The translations under genes and the position numbers were made by a program. A stretch of 9,753 nucleotides of DNA from Sphingobium sp. GTDB lineage: Bacteria; Pseudomonadota; Alphaproteobacteria; Sphingomonadales; Sphingomonadaceae. Where the stretch lies: contig JASBTC010000078.1 of the NCBI GenBank assembly GCA_030148625.1, positions 1 through 9,753 of the forward strand, in the 5' to 3' direction. Shown one piece after another: positions 1-6,225 of this stretch. The number at the start of each line of letters is the position of its first letter. Within the stretch, counting starts at the first letter, position 1. The notes under the pieces are model-generated. The model had not been told where the DNA came from. It ran no database searches and worked only from the letters and a program-made list of their open reading frames with translations.

Positions 1-710
1 CCGACCTCGCCGGCAACGAACAGCCTCAGCCAGCCGATCGGCTCGGTTGCGCTCGACGGCGAAACTGCGCCCGCCGCGACCTGACTCCACGCGATAAAGC
101 CCACGCCATCGGGCGGCGCTAGCGGCGGTAAGGCCGGATAGCTGACATTCATGAAGACCGCTGCGAGCAGCGCCGGACTGATTAAATAGTGGCCTGTGCC
201 GCCGAAGATGTGCTTGCCGAATACGACGCCGAAGCTGTAGCTGATCTTCAGATCGAGACGGTACTTGACGCGCGTGTGCCACTGGAGAGCGATGAGCCCC
301 GCCGGTGGGGAGAAGATGGTGCGTATGAGGCCGGTCTGCAGTCCGGTGAGGACGTGATTGCCCTCCATCTGACCGCTGCGGAATTGCAGGCCCGAATTGC
401 CCTCGGCCGACAGCCAGCGATATTTGAAGCGGATCTCGAAATTGGCATAGGGCTTGTCGAGGATCAGGAAGGTGTTGGCAGCGATCGGAGCATCCGACCC
501 GCCGGTGATCGCGTCGTCGCGTACCGACCAGAGCGTCGGATCGCCGCGCCAGCCCTTGAGGCTCTTGCCGTCGAACAGCGATGTGAAGCCGGCGGGGACC
601 GCGGTCGATTTTGCGGGGGATGATTTCTGAGCGTGGAGCGGGGCGATCGTGGTCAGCGCAAGCGCCGTCAGCCCGGCAAGTTTCCAATATCCGTGCCTGG
701 TGGCGGTCAT
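1..710 (-). CDS. Secreted DUF1080-type protein, N-terminal half, fused in frame to unrelated sequence (runs off window)
   Basis: The ATG at 710 is preceded by AGGAGAG about 6 nt upstream. Residues 1-28 form a signal peptide ending LHAQ. Residues 41-125 match the DUF1080 (PF06439, 3-keto-disaccharide hydrolase) fold and closely follow the paralogue at 994-1803: FTSLFDGKSLKGWRGDPTLW at 42-61, GNSGLQFRS at 104-112, and GLQ at 123-125 where the paralogue has GYQ. From residue 126 all similarity stops. The frame stays open for another 111 codons without a stop, giving a hydrophobic, Gly/Pro-rich sequence (HIFGGTGHYLISPALL around 167-182) that I do not recognise. That part uses ATA, TTA, CTA and AGT codons, suggesting a different origin. 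The DUF1080 C-terminal half (the conserved WNDYVV-type segment) is missing, so hydrolase activity is unlikely. It is either a recombination or assembly chimera, or a real fusion. Confidence 0.6.
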   Translation of the reverse strand, partial: MTATRHGYWKLAGLTALALTTIAPLHAQKSSPAKSTAVPAGFTSLFDGKSLKGWRGDPTLWSVRDDAITGGSDAPIAANTFLILDKPYANFEIRFKYRWLSAEGNSGLQFRSGQMEGNHVLTGLQTGLIRTIFSPPAGLIALQWHTRVKYRLDLKISYSFGVVFGKHIFGGTGHYLISPALLAAVFMNVSYPALPPLAPPDGVGFIAWSQVAAGAVSPSSATEPIGWLRLFVAGEV

Positions 711-781
711 ATGTCTCTCCTGTCTTCTCGTGATGCGAGTATTTGGTTCGGGGCAAGCTTCTCATCCCTGCGCTTCAGCGC

Positions 782-968
782 GGGGAGGGGGACCGCTCCG
801 GCGTGAGCCGGGGTGGTGGAGGGGAAATGCGGTGCGTCCGTCGATGCCGCGTTTGTCGGAAATGATAGGGGCAGATCGCTCCAGAACCCTGCGAAGCCAC
901 GATATCGCATTTCCCCTCCACCACGCCGCTTCGCAGCGTGGTCCCCCTCCCCATCTGCGATGGGGAGG
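782..968. repeat. Compound palindromic intergenic repeat (REP-like)
   Basis: This fills most of the 283-bp gap between the two DUF1080 genes. The outer arms are 782-794 and 813-831 against 906-924 and 940-952. They are exact reverse complements (ggggagggggacc; gtggtggaggggaaatgcg), interrupted in each arm by a private small hairpin (798-811 with a GTGA loop; 921-941). The right end overlaps a perfect 10-bp stem with a TGC loop (946-955/959-968). No coding frame in the gap looks real. Such G/C-rich palindromes are common between genes in sphingomonads. The last hairpin lies 26-48 nt past the stop of the DUF1080 gene at 994 and could slow transcription there, but it has no T-run. Confidence 0.75.
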
Positions 969-993
969 AGAGGGTGGGGGATACCGAAGTGCC

Positions 994-1803
994 TCATTGC
1001 GGTGGCTTGGGTGGTCTTTTGGGAATGGCGGGCGTCGTTTCGGGCGCGCCGGGCGTCGAGACGAAGCGGCCGTCGATCCGGGGCGGCGCCTTGAGCCGCT
1101 TCACCGCGATATCCTTGAACTGGACCCGCATCGGCTTGCCGAAATCGAGCTGCAGCGCGAAGATTCCGCTGCGCGCGCCCTTGGGATCCTTGTCCACCGC
1201 ATCGAGCGCAAGCTGGCCGTTGATCGCGTGGACGATGCGATCGCCATAGGCGATGACGACATAGTCGTTCCATTGCGGATAGGGGCGATAGCCGGCGAGC
1301 AAGGCGGCGACCGGATTGACCGACGCCTTGATCGTGCGGGAGGTTTTGCCGTCGGCAACGCCGATCTCGACCTTCTCGCTGAGCAGCCCGATCTCGTTGC
1401 GGCCGAGATTGTCGTAGAGCATCGCATAGCGGACGAGCTGGTCGGGCGGGACGACATTGGCCTGGTAACCGGCAACCATATGGGGGCCGGTGTCGCTGAC
1501 CGCGCTGCGGAACTGGACGCCCGAATTGCCGTCCTTCTCGAAGCGGAATCGCAGATGCAGTTCGAAATCCGAATAGACGCGGTCGTTGATCAGGAACGAC
1601 ATTTTCGGGATGGGCTGGTCCGACCCGCCGGTGATCGCGCCGTCGCGCACCGACCAGAGCGTGGGATCGCCGCGCCATCCCTTGAGGCTCTTGCCGTCGA
1701 ACAGCGACGTGAAGCCCCTGGGCGCTTCGGCGTGGAGCGGCACTGCCATCCCGGCGACCAGCATGGTTGCCGCCGCTATCCAGGGTACGCGGCGCCGCGT
1801 CAT
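994..1803 (-). CDS. Secreted DUF1080 / 3-keto-disaccharide hydrolase family protein
   Basis: A 269-residue protein with signal peptide 1-25 (positive MTRRR, hydrophobic core, VPLHA cleavage site), so it probably works in the periplasm. The DUF1080 beta-sandwich covers about 30-238: FTSLFDGKSLKGWRG at 31-45, GNSGVQFRS at 92-100, GYQAN at 112-116, QWNDYVVIAYGDRIVHAING from 177, and GIFALQLDFGKPMRVQFKDI at 213-232. A Pro-rich tail follows (250-269). The length is normal for the family. Members of PF06439 that have been studied cleave 3-keto-glycosides; the substrate here is unknown. Its ATG shares ATGA (1800-1803) with the stop of the propeller gene upstream, so the two are translationally coupled and likely cooperate. 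It is a near-duplicate of the first half of the gene at 1-710. Confidence 0.88.
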   Translation of the reverse strand: MTRRRVPWIAAATMLVAGMAVPLHAEAPRGFTSLFDGKSLKGWRGDPTLWSVRDGAITGGSDQPIPKMSFLINDRVYSDFELHLRFRFEKDGNSGVQFRSAVSDTGPHMVAGYQANVVPPDQLVRYAMLYDNLGRNEIGLLSEKVEIGVADGKTSRTIKASVNPVAALLAGYRPYPQWNDYVVIAYGDRIVHAINGQLALDAVDKDPKGARSGIFALQLDFGKPMRVQFKDIAVKRLKAPPRIDGRFVSTPGAPETTPAIPKRPPKPPQ

Positions 1804-3620
1804 TTCGCTTTCAGGCCATAGGCCTGGAGCCGATCTGTCCCGACGAGCACAAGGCCATCGACCACCGTCGGTTCGCCGTAATTTCCGGTCGGGAACAGTT
1901 CTCCCTCGGTGCTTTTCCAGATCGGTTTCAGGCTGACCGCATCGAAGGCATAGAGGATCGGCCTGGGCGGCTTGGCGGCGTAGAGGCTGACGGTGCGCGC
2001 GGCATTCTGATCGACCATCCAGATGATCGCGTCGCGGCCGCCATTGCTGCTGATGACGGGCGATCCCGGATTGTGGAAGGTCAGCGTCATTTCGAGCGTA
2101 TCGACCTTCAGATGCGCGGGCGCGTTGGGGCTGGTCACCACTTTGACCTTGGCGAGGCCCGGCGGCGTGCTGGTGTTGAAGAATTCGCCCTTCTTGCTGG
2201 CGCCCGACACATAGATCCAGGTCGCGCCCGCATCGTCGCGATAATAAGAGGCCGATGTCCGGCTCTTGGCCTGGTCATAGGCGCCATATTCGTCGGAAAA
2301 GGGCTTGAAGAGATTGATCGGGCCGCGCCGTTTCCATTCGGGCTGGATGTCGGGTGAGAGCAGCGACAGATCGGTCGCCGGATCGAGCGAGCAGGGCTGG
2401 CGCTTGGTGAGGCCGCCGGGCATGTGGTCGCGATCGAGCAGATAGATATTGCCCTGTTTGCCTCCGCCCAAAGTGAGCAGCCGGGGCGTGGCGGAGGTGC
2501 CGGCGGGCAGGTCGACGACGATCGCCGGGCTGCTGCCGATATCGATATCGGCCTTGCCGGCCTGGCAGTAATTGTACGGTGTATAGGTGCCGGTCAGTTT
2601 TAGCCCGGCGGCGCGATCATCCTCGAACTGAAGGATCGAATGCGACCAGCTATTCTCCTTGTCGGCATGCATGCTTTCGAAGCCGAGCTTGATGCCGTCA
2701 TAGAGGTTCGACCCAGTGGTGACGTAGAGCCTGCCCTGATCGTCGAGCGCAGGGCCGCCCTGCGCCCACATGCCGCCGCCGTCCTGGATGTCGTCGGGGG
2801 TGGCCGAAAAGGCGGAGGCGACTTTGCGGGCATTGGTGTCGAGCACGAGCATCCAGCCGACCGCGTCGGCGCCGAAGGCGAGATAAAGGCGCGATCCGTC
2901 GGCGCTGAGATTGAGTGCGCCGCGCTGGACGTAGCGATAGGGCTGGCCCATTTTCCAGGTCCGGTTGCCGTTGCGGTTGAGCGACGGCTGGTCGATCATC
3001 GTCTGGCTGAGCGCCACCGGCCAGCCAGTGAGCTGCTGACCGTTGCGGATGTCGAGCGCATGGGCGCTCCACATATTCCTGCCCTGTTCGCCGCTCTGGT
3101 TGCTGCAACTCGTCACATAGAGGCGGCTGGTCTTGGGATCGATGATGCCCGTCCCGTAATTGCCCATCGCACCCTTGTTGCACGGCGCTTCGGTCAGGCG
3201 GGTCTTCCACAGGATTGTGCCCGGCTGGATCGTCCCCGACGCGGCGGTGCTGATCGCGTAGACATAGCCGGTGGTGGTGGTGACGATGGCGGCGGCGAGC
3301 GTCTTGCCGCGATATTGCCCGCCGGTCAGCTTGAGCGCGTGAAGGTAAAGCGGTGCCGCGAACATGCGCGGCGGCTGACCGTTGAAACTGTCGAGCTGCG
3401 GCGAGGACCAGACCGCGCCGAAAGTGCCGCCCGCGACATTGGTGGGGGTCAGCACGCGTTCCTGCGCGTTCCAGCCCGATCGCGCGCGATCATTGTGCGC
3501 CATGACCTTGTCGACCGCGGGCTTTCCGGTTTGGGGCTTGCCCGCTTGGGCGAAGCCGGGCGGGGTAAAAAACGCCGATGTCGATAATGCGACGAGAATG
3601 GCTGCTGTCTGCGGCTTCAT
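1800..3620 (-). CDS. Secreted quinoprotein-like (PQQ-type) beta-propeller protein
   Basis: A 606-residue protein starting at the ATG at 3620. That start has GGAGGGGG 6-7 nt upstream and opens a signal peptide (MKPQTAAILVALSTSAFF...GFAQA, cleavage near 26). The frame is open further upstream to 3830, but that extension lacks protein-like character and would cover the promoter region. Beta-propeller blades are suggested by ALDIRNGQQLTGWPV (188-202), LVLDTNARKV (258-267), DDQGRLYVTTGSNLYDG (293-309), LLTLGGGKQGNIYLLDRD (381-398) and a clear PQQ-repeat-like LYAFDAVSLKPIWKS (556-570). It has four cysteines (147, 172, 352, 410), no vicinal Cys pair and no CXXCH haem motif, so a classical PQQ alcohol dehydrogenase or quinohaemoprotein is not indicated. 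It could be a divergent PQQ enzyme or a non-catalytic propeller. It is the first gene of a minus-strand unit with DUF1080. Confidence 0.85.
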   Translation of the reverse strand: MKPQTAAILVALSTSAFFTPPGFAQAGKPQTGKPAVDKVMAHNDRARSGWNAQERVLTPTNVAGGTFGAVWSSPQLDSFNGQPPRMFAAPLYLHALKLTGGQYRGKTLAAAIVTTTTGYVYAISTAASGTIQPGTILWKTRLTEAPCNKGAMGNYGTGIIDPKTSRLYVTSCSNQSGEQGRNMWSAHALDIRNGQQLTGWPVALSQTMIDQPSLNRNGNRTWKMGQPYRYVQRGALNLSADGSRLYLAFGADAVGWMLVLDTNARKVASAFSATPDDIQDGGGMWAQGGPALDDQGRLYVTTGSNLYDGIKLGFESMHADKENSWSHSILQFEDDRAAGLKLTGTYTPYNYCQAGKADIDIGSSPAIVVDLPAGTSATPRLLTLGGGKQGNIYLLDRDHMPGGLTKRQPCSLDPATDLSLLSPDIQPEWKRRGPINLFKPFSDEYGAYDQAKSRTSASYYRDDAGATWIYVSGASKKGEFFNTSTPPGLAKVKVVTSPNAPAHLKVDTLEMTLTFHNPGSPVISSNGGRDAIIWMVDQNAARTVSLYAAKPPRPILYAFDAVSLKPIWKSTEGELFPTGNYGEPTVVDGLVLVGTDRLQAYGLKAK

Positions 3621-3677
3621 CGATTGCCCCCTCCGCGTGAACCTCGATCCCGTCTGTGCGGGTTCGAGGCAACACGA

Positions 3678-3694
3678 TGCATGGACTGTGCCAA
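3678..3694 (-). promoter_or_regulatory. Sigma54-type (-24/-12) promoter for the propeller-DUF1080 genes
   Basis: The minus strand reads TTGGCACAGTCCATGCA, against the sigma54 consensus TTGGCACG-N4-TTGCW. The invariant GG and GC are 10 nt apart as required. The predicted transcription start is near 3667, leaving a 47-nt leader to the ATG at 3620. It sits in a non-coding region, points the right way and has a near-identical mirror copy at 3848-3864. No transcript data are available. Confidence 0.6.
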
Positions 3695-3749
3695 GACCCG
3701 CCGGCGCGCCATGCCACGATTGAGCAGGGATTTTCGGGCCCCTGGTTGA

Positions 3750-3795
3750 TGTCACCTGTGGCGAGCTGGCTGTTACCTGGATCAGAAAGGTGACA
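3750..3795. promoter_or_regulatory. Cluster of three TGTYACCT half-sites; candidate shared activator binding region
   Basis: TGTCACCT (3750-3757) and TGTTACCT (3771-3778) are direct repeats 21 bp apart, two helical turns. AGGTGACA (3788-3795) is the exact inverse of the first and forms a near-palindrome with the second across 9 bp. The cluster is centred near 3772, about 80-130 bp upstream of both predicted sigma54 start points. This is the usual distance for sites of NtrC/XylR-type enhancer-binding proteins. The rest of the 370-bp gap 3621-3990 holds only the two promoters and a short leader frame; I see nothing else in it. Confidence 0.5.
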
Positions 3796-3847
3796 GCGCA
3801 CGTGCCGGGGAAACGGCCATGATGCGGCATTCACCGGCGCATCCGGC

Positions 3848-3864
3848 TTGGCACGCTCCATGCT
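3848..3864 (+). promoter_or_regulatory. Sigma54-type (-24/-12) promoter for the aromatic ring-cleavage operon
   Basis: TTGGCACGCTCCATGCT matches the sigma54 consensus TTGGCACG-N4-TTGCW in all but one informative base (A for T before TGC), with correct GG-N10-GC spacing. The predicted start is near 3875, giving a leader of about 116 nt before the TTG start at 3991. With its flanks it is the inverted copy of the minus-strand site at 3678-3694 (16 of 19 positions equal). Confidence 0.62.
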
Positions 3865-3905
3865 TGGAGGAGTCCGCGCCCGCGTAGACGGGCCGGGGAG
3901 GGAGC

Positions 3906-3989
3906 ATGATGGCAAGCCGATGTCGACAGGCAGTTTCGCCGCTTCGGATACCGCCATGTCCCGAACCATCACCGATATCGGGAGAGTGA
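3906..3989 (+). CDS. Possible 27-residue leader ORF ahead of the FAH-family gene
   Basis: An ATG-ATG start at 3906 follows a strong purine-rich GGGGAGGGAG (3895-3904). The frame encodes a 27-residue Pro/Arg/Cys-rich peptide and stops with TGA at 3987-3989, one base before the TTG start at 3991. Its last codons overlap the Shine-Dalgarno of that gene (GGGAGAG, 3980-3986). It could couple translation to a weak TTG start, or be chance. No family is recognised. Confidence 0.25.
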   Translation: MMASRCRQAVSPLRIPPCPEPSPISGE

Positions 3990-3990
3990 C

Positions 3991-4839
3991 TTGAAGCTGG
4001 CAACGATCAGGCATGGCGGCGCGTCGGTCGCCGCGATCATCGACGAGGCTGCGGGCAGGGCGTTTCCGCTGGAAACCGACATGCTTTCGCTGGTGCGTGC
4101 AGGAACCCTACCGTCGGCCTCAGGTGAGGGTATCGCGCTGTCGTCGGTCGAGATATTGGCACCGATCCCGCGTCCGGCGCGCAACATCTTCTGCGTCGGC
4201 AAGAATTATCACGCTCATGCCCATGAATTCACGAAAAGCGGTTTCGACAGTTCGGCCAAGGACGCCAGCGAAGCGATCCCGGCCGCGCCGATCGTCTTTT
4301 CCAAACTGCCCGAATGCGTGATCGCGAACGGTGCGCCGATGCTTTATCCGGCCGGCGTCAGCGACAAGGTGGATTACGAGGCTGAGCTGGCAGTGGTGAT
4401 CGGCAAGGGCGGCCGCGGCATCTCCAAGGCCGACGCCTATGATCATGTCTGGGGCTATATGATCGTCAACGACATGACGGCGCGCGACCTGCAGGCGCAT
4501 CACAAGCAATGGCTGATCGGCAAGTCGCTCGACACTTTCTGCCCGATGGGGCCGTGGCTGGTGACCGCCGATGCGGTCGACCCCGAAAATCTCAATGTCC
4601 GCTGCTGGGTCAATGACGAGTTGCGCCAGGACGCGAACACCGCCGACCTGATCTTCGACATCCCGACGCTGATCGCGGCACTGTCCGCCGGCATCACGTT
4701 GCAGCCCGGCGACGTGATCGCGACGGGCACGCCCGCGGGCGTCGGCATCGGCTTCGATCCGCCACGCTATCTGAACCCCGGCGACCGGGTGACGATCGAG
4801 ATCGACGGGCTGGGGAGGCTCAGCAACGTCCTGCAATGA
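3991..4839 (+). CDS. Fumarylacetoacetate hydrolase (FAH) family protein, probable ring-cleavage-product hydrolase
   Basis: A 282-residue cytosolic enzyme. The start is TTG at 3991 with GGGAG about 6 nt upstream, and it gives the usual family N-terminus MKLATIRHGG. The N-terminal FAH domain is about 1-60 and the catalytic domain 63-282. Visible motifs: FCVGKNYHAHAHE (67-79) with the His/Glu pair of the lid (H76, E79 by alignment with FAHD1-type enzymes); VDYEAELAVVIGKGG (127-141) supplying metal ligands E130 and E132; VNDMTARDLQ (159-168) with D161; GKSLDTFCPMGP (177-188); and GDVIATGTPAGVG (240-252). The family hydrolyses acylpyruvates such as fumarylpyruvate or fumarylacetoacetate, or isomerises or hydrates related diketo acids. 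Next to a gentisate-type dioxygenase, the best guess is hydrolysis of maleyl- or fumarylpyruvate to pyruvate plus a C4 diacid. It is first in the operon, 42 bp before the transporter. Confidence 0.9.
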   Translation: MKLATIRHGGASVAAIIDEAAGRAFPLETDMLSLVRAGTLPSASGEGIALSSVEILAPIPRPARNIFCVGKNYHAHAHEFTKSGFDSSAKDASEAIPAAPIVFSKLPECVIANGAPMLYPAGVSDKVDYEAELAVVIGKGGRGISKADAYDHVWGYMIVNDMTARDLQAHHKQWLIGKSLDTFCPMGPWLVTADAVDPENLNVRCWVNDELRQDANTADLIFDIPTLIAALSAGITLQPGDVIATGTPAGVGIGFDPPRYLNPGDRVTIEIDGLGRLSNVLQ

Positions 4840-4881
4840 TCACGGCGCAACGACCGCATTCATCATAAGGGGTAGGGGAAG

Positions 4882-6183
4882 ATGCAGAGCCAGGTGGCGC
4901 CGTCCGCGCCGGAGCAACGCCGGGTGCTGCTGGCCAGCCTGGTCGGCACCGCCGTCGAGTTCTATGATTTCTTCATCTACGCGGTCGCGGCCAGCCTGTT
5001 CTTCGGCCCGCTCTTCTTTCCATCCTCGTCGCCGTCCGCCCAGTTGCTGGCGGCTTATGCCAGCTTCGGCCTCGCCTTTATCGCGCGACCGGTCGGCGCG
5101 ATCCTGTTCGGCCATTTCGGCGACCGGATCGGACGCAAATCGACGCTGGTCGCGTCCCTGCTGCTGATGGGCGGATCGACCGTGCTGATCGCGTTCCTGC
5201 CTACCTATCACGACATCGGCTGGTGGGCGTCGCTGCTGCTCTGCCTGTTGCGGCTGGGCCAGGGCCTCGGCCTGGGCGGCGAATGGGGCGGGGCGGCGCT
5301 GCTCGCGGTCGAGAATGCACCGCCGGGCTGGCGCGGCCGCTTCGGCATGGTGCCGCAACTGGGCGCGCCGATCGGCTTCATCGCGGCGAACGGCATGCTC
5401 CTGCTGCTCGGCCTGGGCCTCACCACCGAACAGATGCACGATTGGGGCTGGCGCATTCCGTTCCTGGGCAGCGCGCTGCTCGTCGGTATCGGCCTGTGGG
5501 TGCGGCTGAAACTCACCGAAACGCCGGCGTTCGCGGCGGCGCTGGAAGAAGCGCCGCCCGAGGCGGTACCGATCGCGACCGTCGTCCGCCATCACCTGTT
5601 CCCGACGTTATGCGGCACGCTGGGCGGCATCGCCTGTTTCGCGATCTTCTACATGGCGACGGCTTTCCTGCTCGGATATGGCACGACCGCGCTCGACTAC
5701 GGCCGCAACGAATTCCTGCTGGCGCAGATCGGCGCGACCGTCTTCCTTGCGGTCGGCATCGTCCTGTCGGGCATGCTGTCCGATCGTTTCTCGCCGCGGA
5801 CGGTGCTGATGGCCGGCTGTATCGGCACGCTGGCGCTCGCCGGGCCGCTGATGGCGCCGCTGATCGAAAGCGGTTCGATCGGGCTGACCTTCATCCATCT
5901 GTCGATTGCGCTGCTTTGCATGGGGCTGGCCTATGGCCCGCTCGGCGCGTGGCTGCCCGGCCTGTTCCCTGCACGGGTGCGCTATACCGGCGCGTCGATG
6001 GCGTTCAACCTGGGGGCGATCCTGGGCGGGGCGCTGGCGCCCTATGCCGCGCAGAGCATGGCGCAGAGCGGGGGGCTGATGCCCGTCGGCCTCTATCTGT
6101 CGGCCTGCGGCGCGCTCAGCCTGATCGGGCTACTGATCGCGCCGCGCAATGCGGCGGGCGAAGCGGCGCCGGCGGCGGGCTGA
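4882..6183 (+). CDS. MFS transporter, metabolite:H+ symporter (MHS) family, probable aromatic/organic acid uptake
   Basis: A 433-residue inner-membrane protein. The ATG at 4882 follows the purine-rich GGGGTAGGGGAAG. About 12 membrane segments are visible, six on either side of a polar loop around 208-240. MHS hallmarks are VEFYDFFIYAVAASLFF (25-41) in the first helix, ARPVGAILFGHFGDRIGRK (68-86) containing the MFS loop 2-3 motif, and RLGQGLGLGGEWGGAALL (124-141) followed by RGRFGMVPQLGAPIG. These match the family of KgtP, ShiA, ProP and aromatic-acid symporters. The substrate cannot be read from sequence; lying between a ring-cleavage dioxygenase and a hydrolase, it most likely imports the aromatic acid they break down. 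The next gene starts 42 bp after its stop. Confidence 0.93.
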   Translation: MQSQVAPSAPEQRRVLLASLVGTAVEFYDFFIYAVAASLFFGPLFFPSSSPSAQLLAAYASFGLAFIARPVGAILFGHFGDRIGRKSTLVASLLLMGGSTVLIAFLPTYHDIGWWASLLLCLLRLGQGLGLGGEWGGAALLAVENAPPGWRGRFGMVPQLGAPIGFIAANGMLLLLGLGLTTEQMHDWGWRIPFLGSALLVGIGLWVRLKLTETPAFAAALEEAPPEAVPIATVVRHHLFPTLCGTLGGIACFAIFYMATAFLLGYGTTALDYGRNEFLLAQIGATVFLAVGIVLSGMLSDRFSPRTVLMAGCIGTLALAGPLMAPLIESGSIGLTFIHLSIALLCMGLAYGPLGAWLPGLFPARVRYTGASMAFNLGAILGGALAPYAAQSMAQSGGLMPVGLYLSACGALSLIGLLIAPRNAAGEAAPAAG

Positions 6184-6225
6184 AGACAGTCTCAAATCAT
6201 GCTATCGAACGAACAGGAGACGGAT

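Noticed and set aside
649..1821. 390-codon plus-strand open frame over the DUF1080 gene and repeat
   Set aside because: It is antisense to a gene with a signal peptide and clear family motifs, crosses the non-coding palindrome and has a low-complexity Arg/Ala/Asp-rich product.
1800..3620. True PQQ alcohol dehydrogenase or quinohaemoprotein
   Set aside because: There is no vicinal Cys pair and no CXXCH haem motif, and only one clear PQQ-repeat-like blade; I kept the wider call of quinoprotein-like propeller.
3621..3830. Upstream extension of the propeller gene to an ATG at 3830
   Set aside because: It would bury the signal peptide 70 residues in, lacks a good ribosome site and overlaps the promoter region; the ATG at 3620 has GGAGGGGG and a proper signal sequence.
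4156..4172. A third GG-N10-GC sigma54-like match on the plus strand
   Set aside because: It lies inside the conserved coding region of the FAH-family gene with no downstream gene start nearby; the spacing match is probably chance.
4840..5595. 251-codon minus-strand frame over the transporter gene
   Set aside because: It is antisense to a textbook MHS transporter and gives a Gln/Arg/Ala-rich product typical of a GC-rich shadow frame.
6199..6225. Earlier in-frame ATG for the bicupin dioxygenase
   Set aside because: It has no Shine-Dalgarno, while AGGAGA sits 5 nt before the ATG at 6226.
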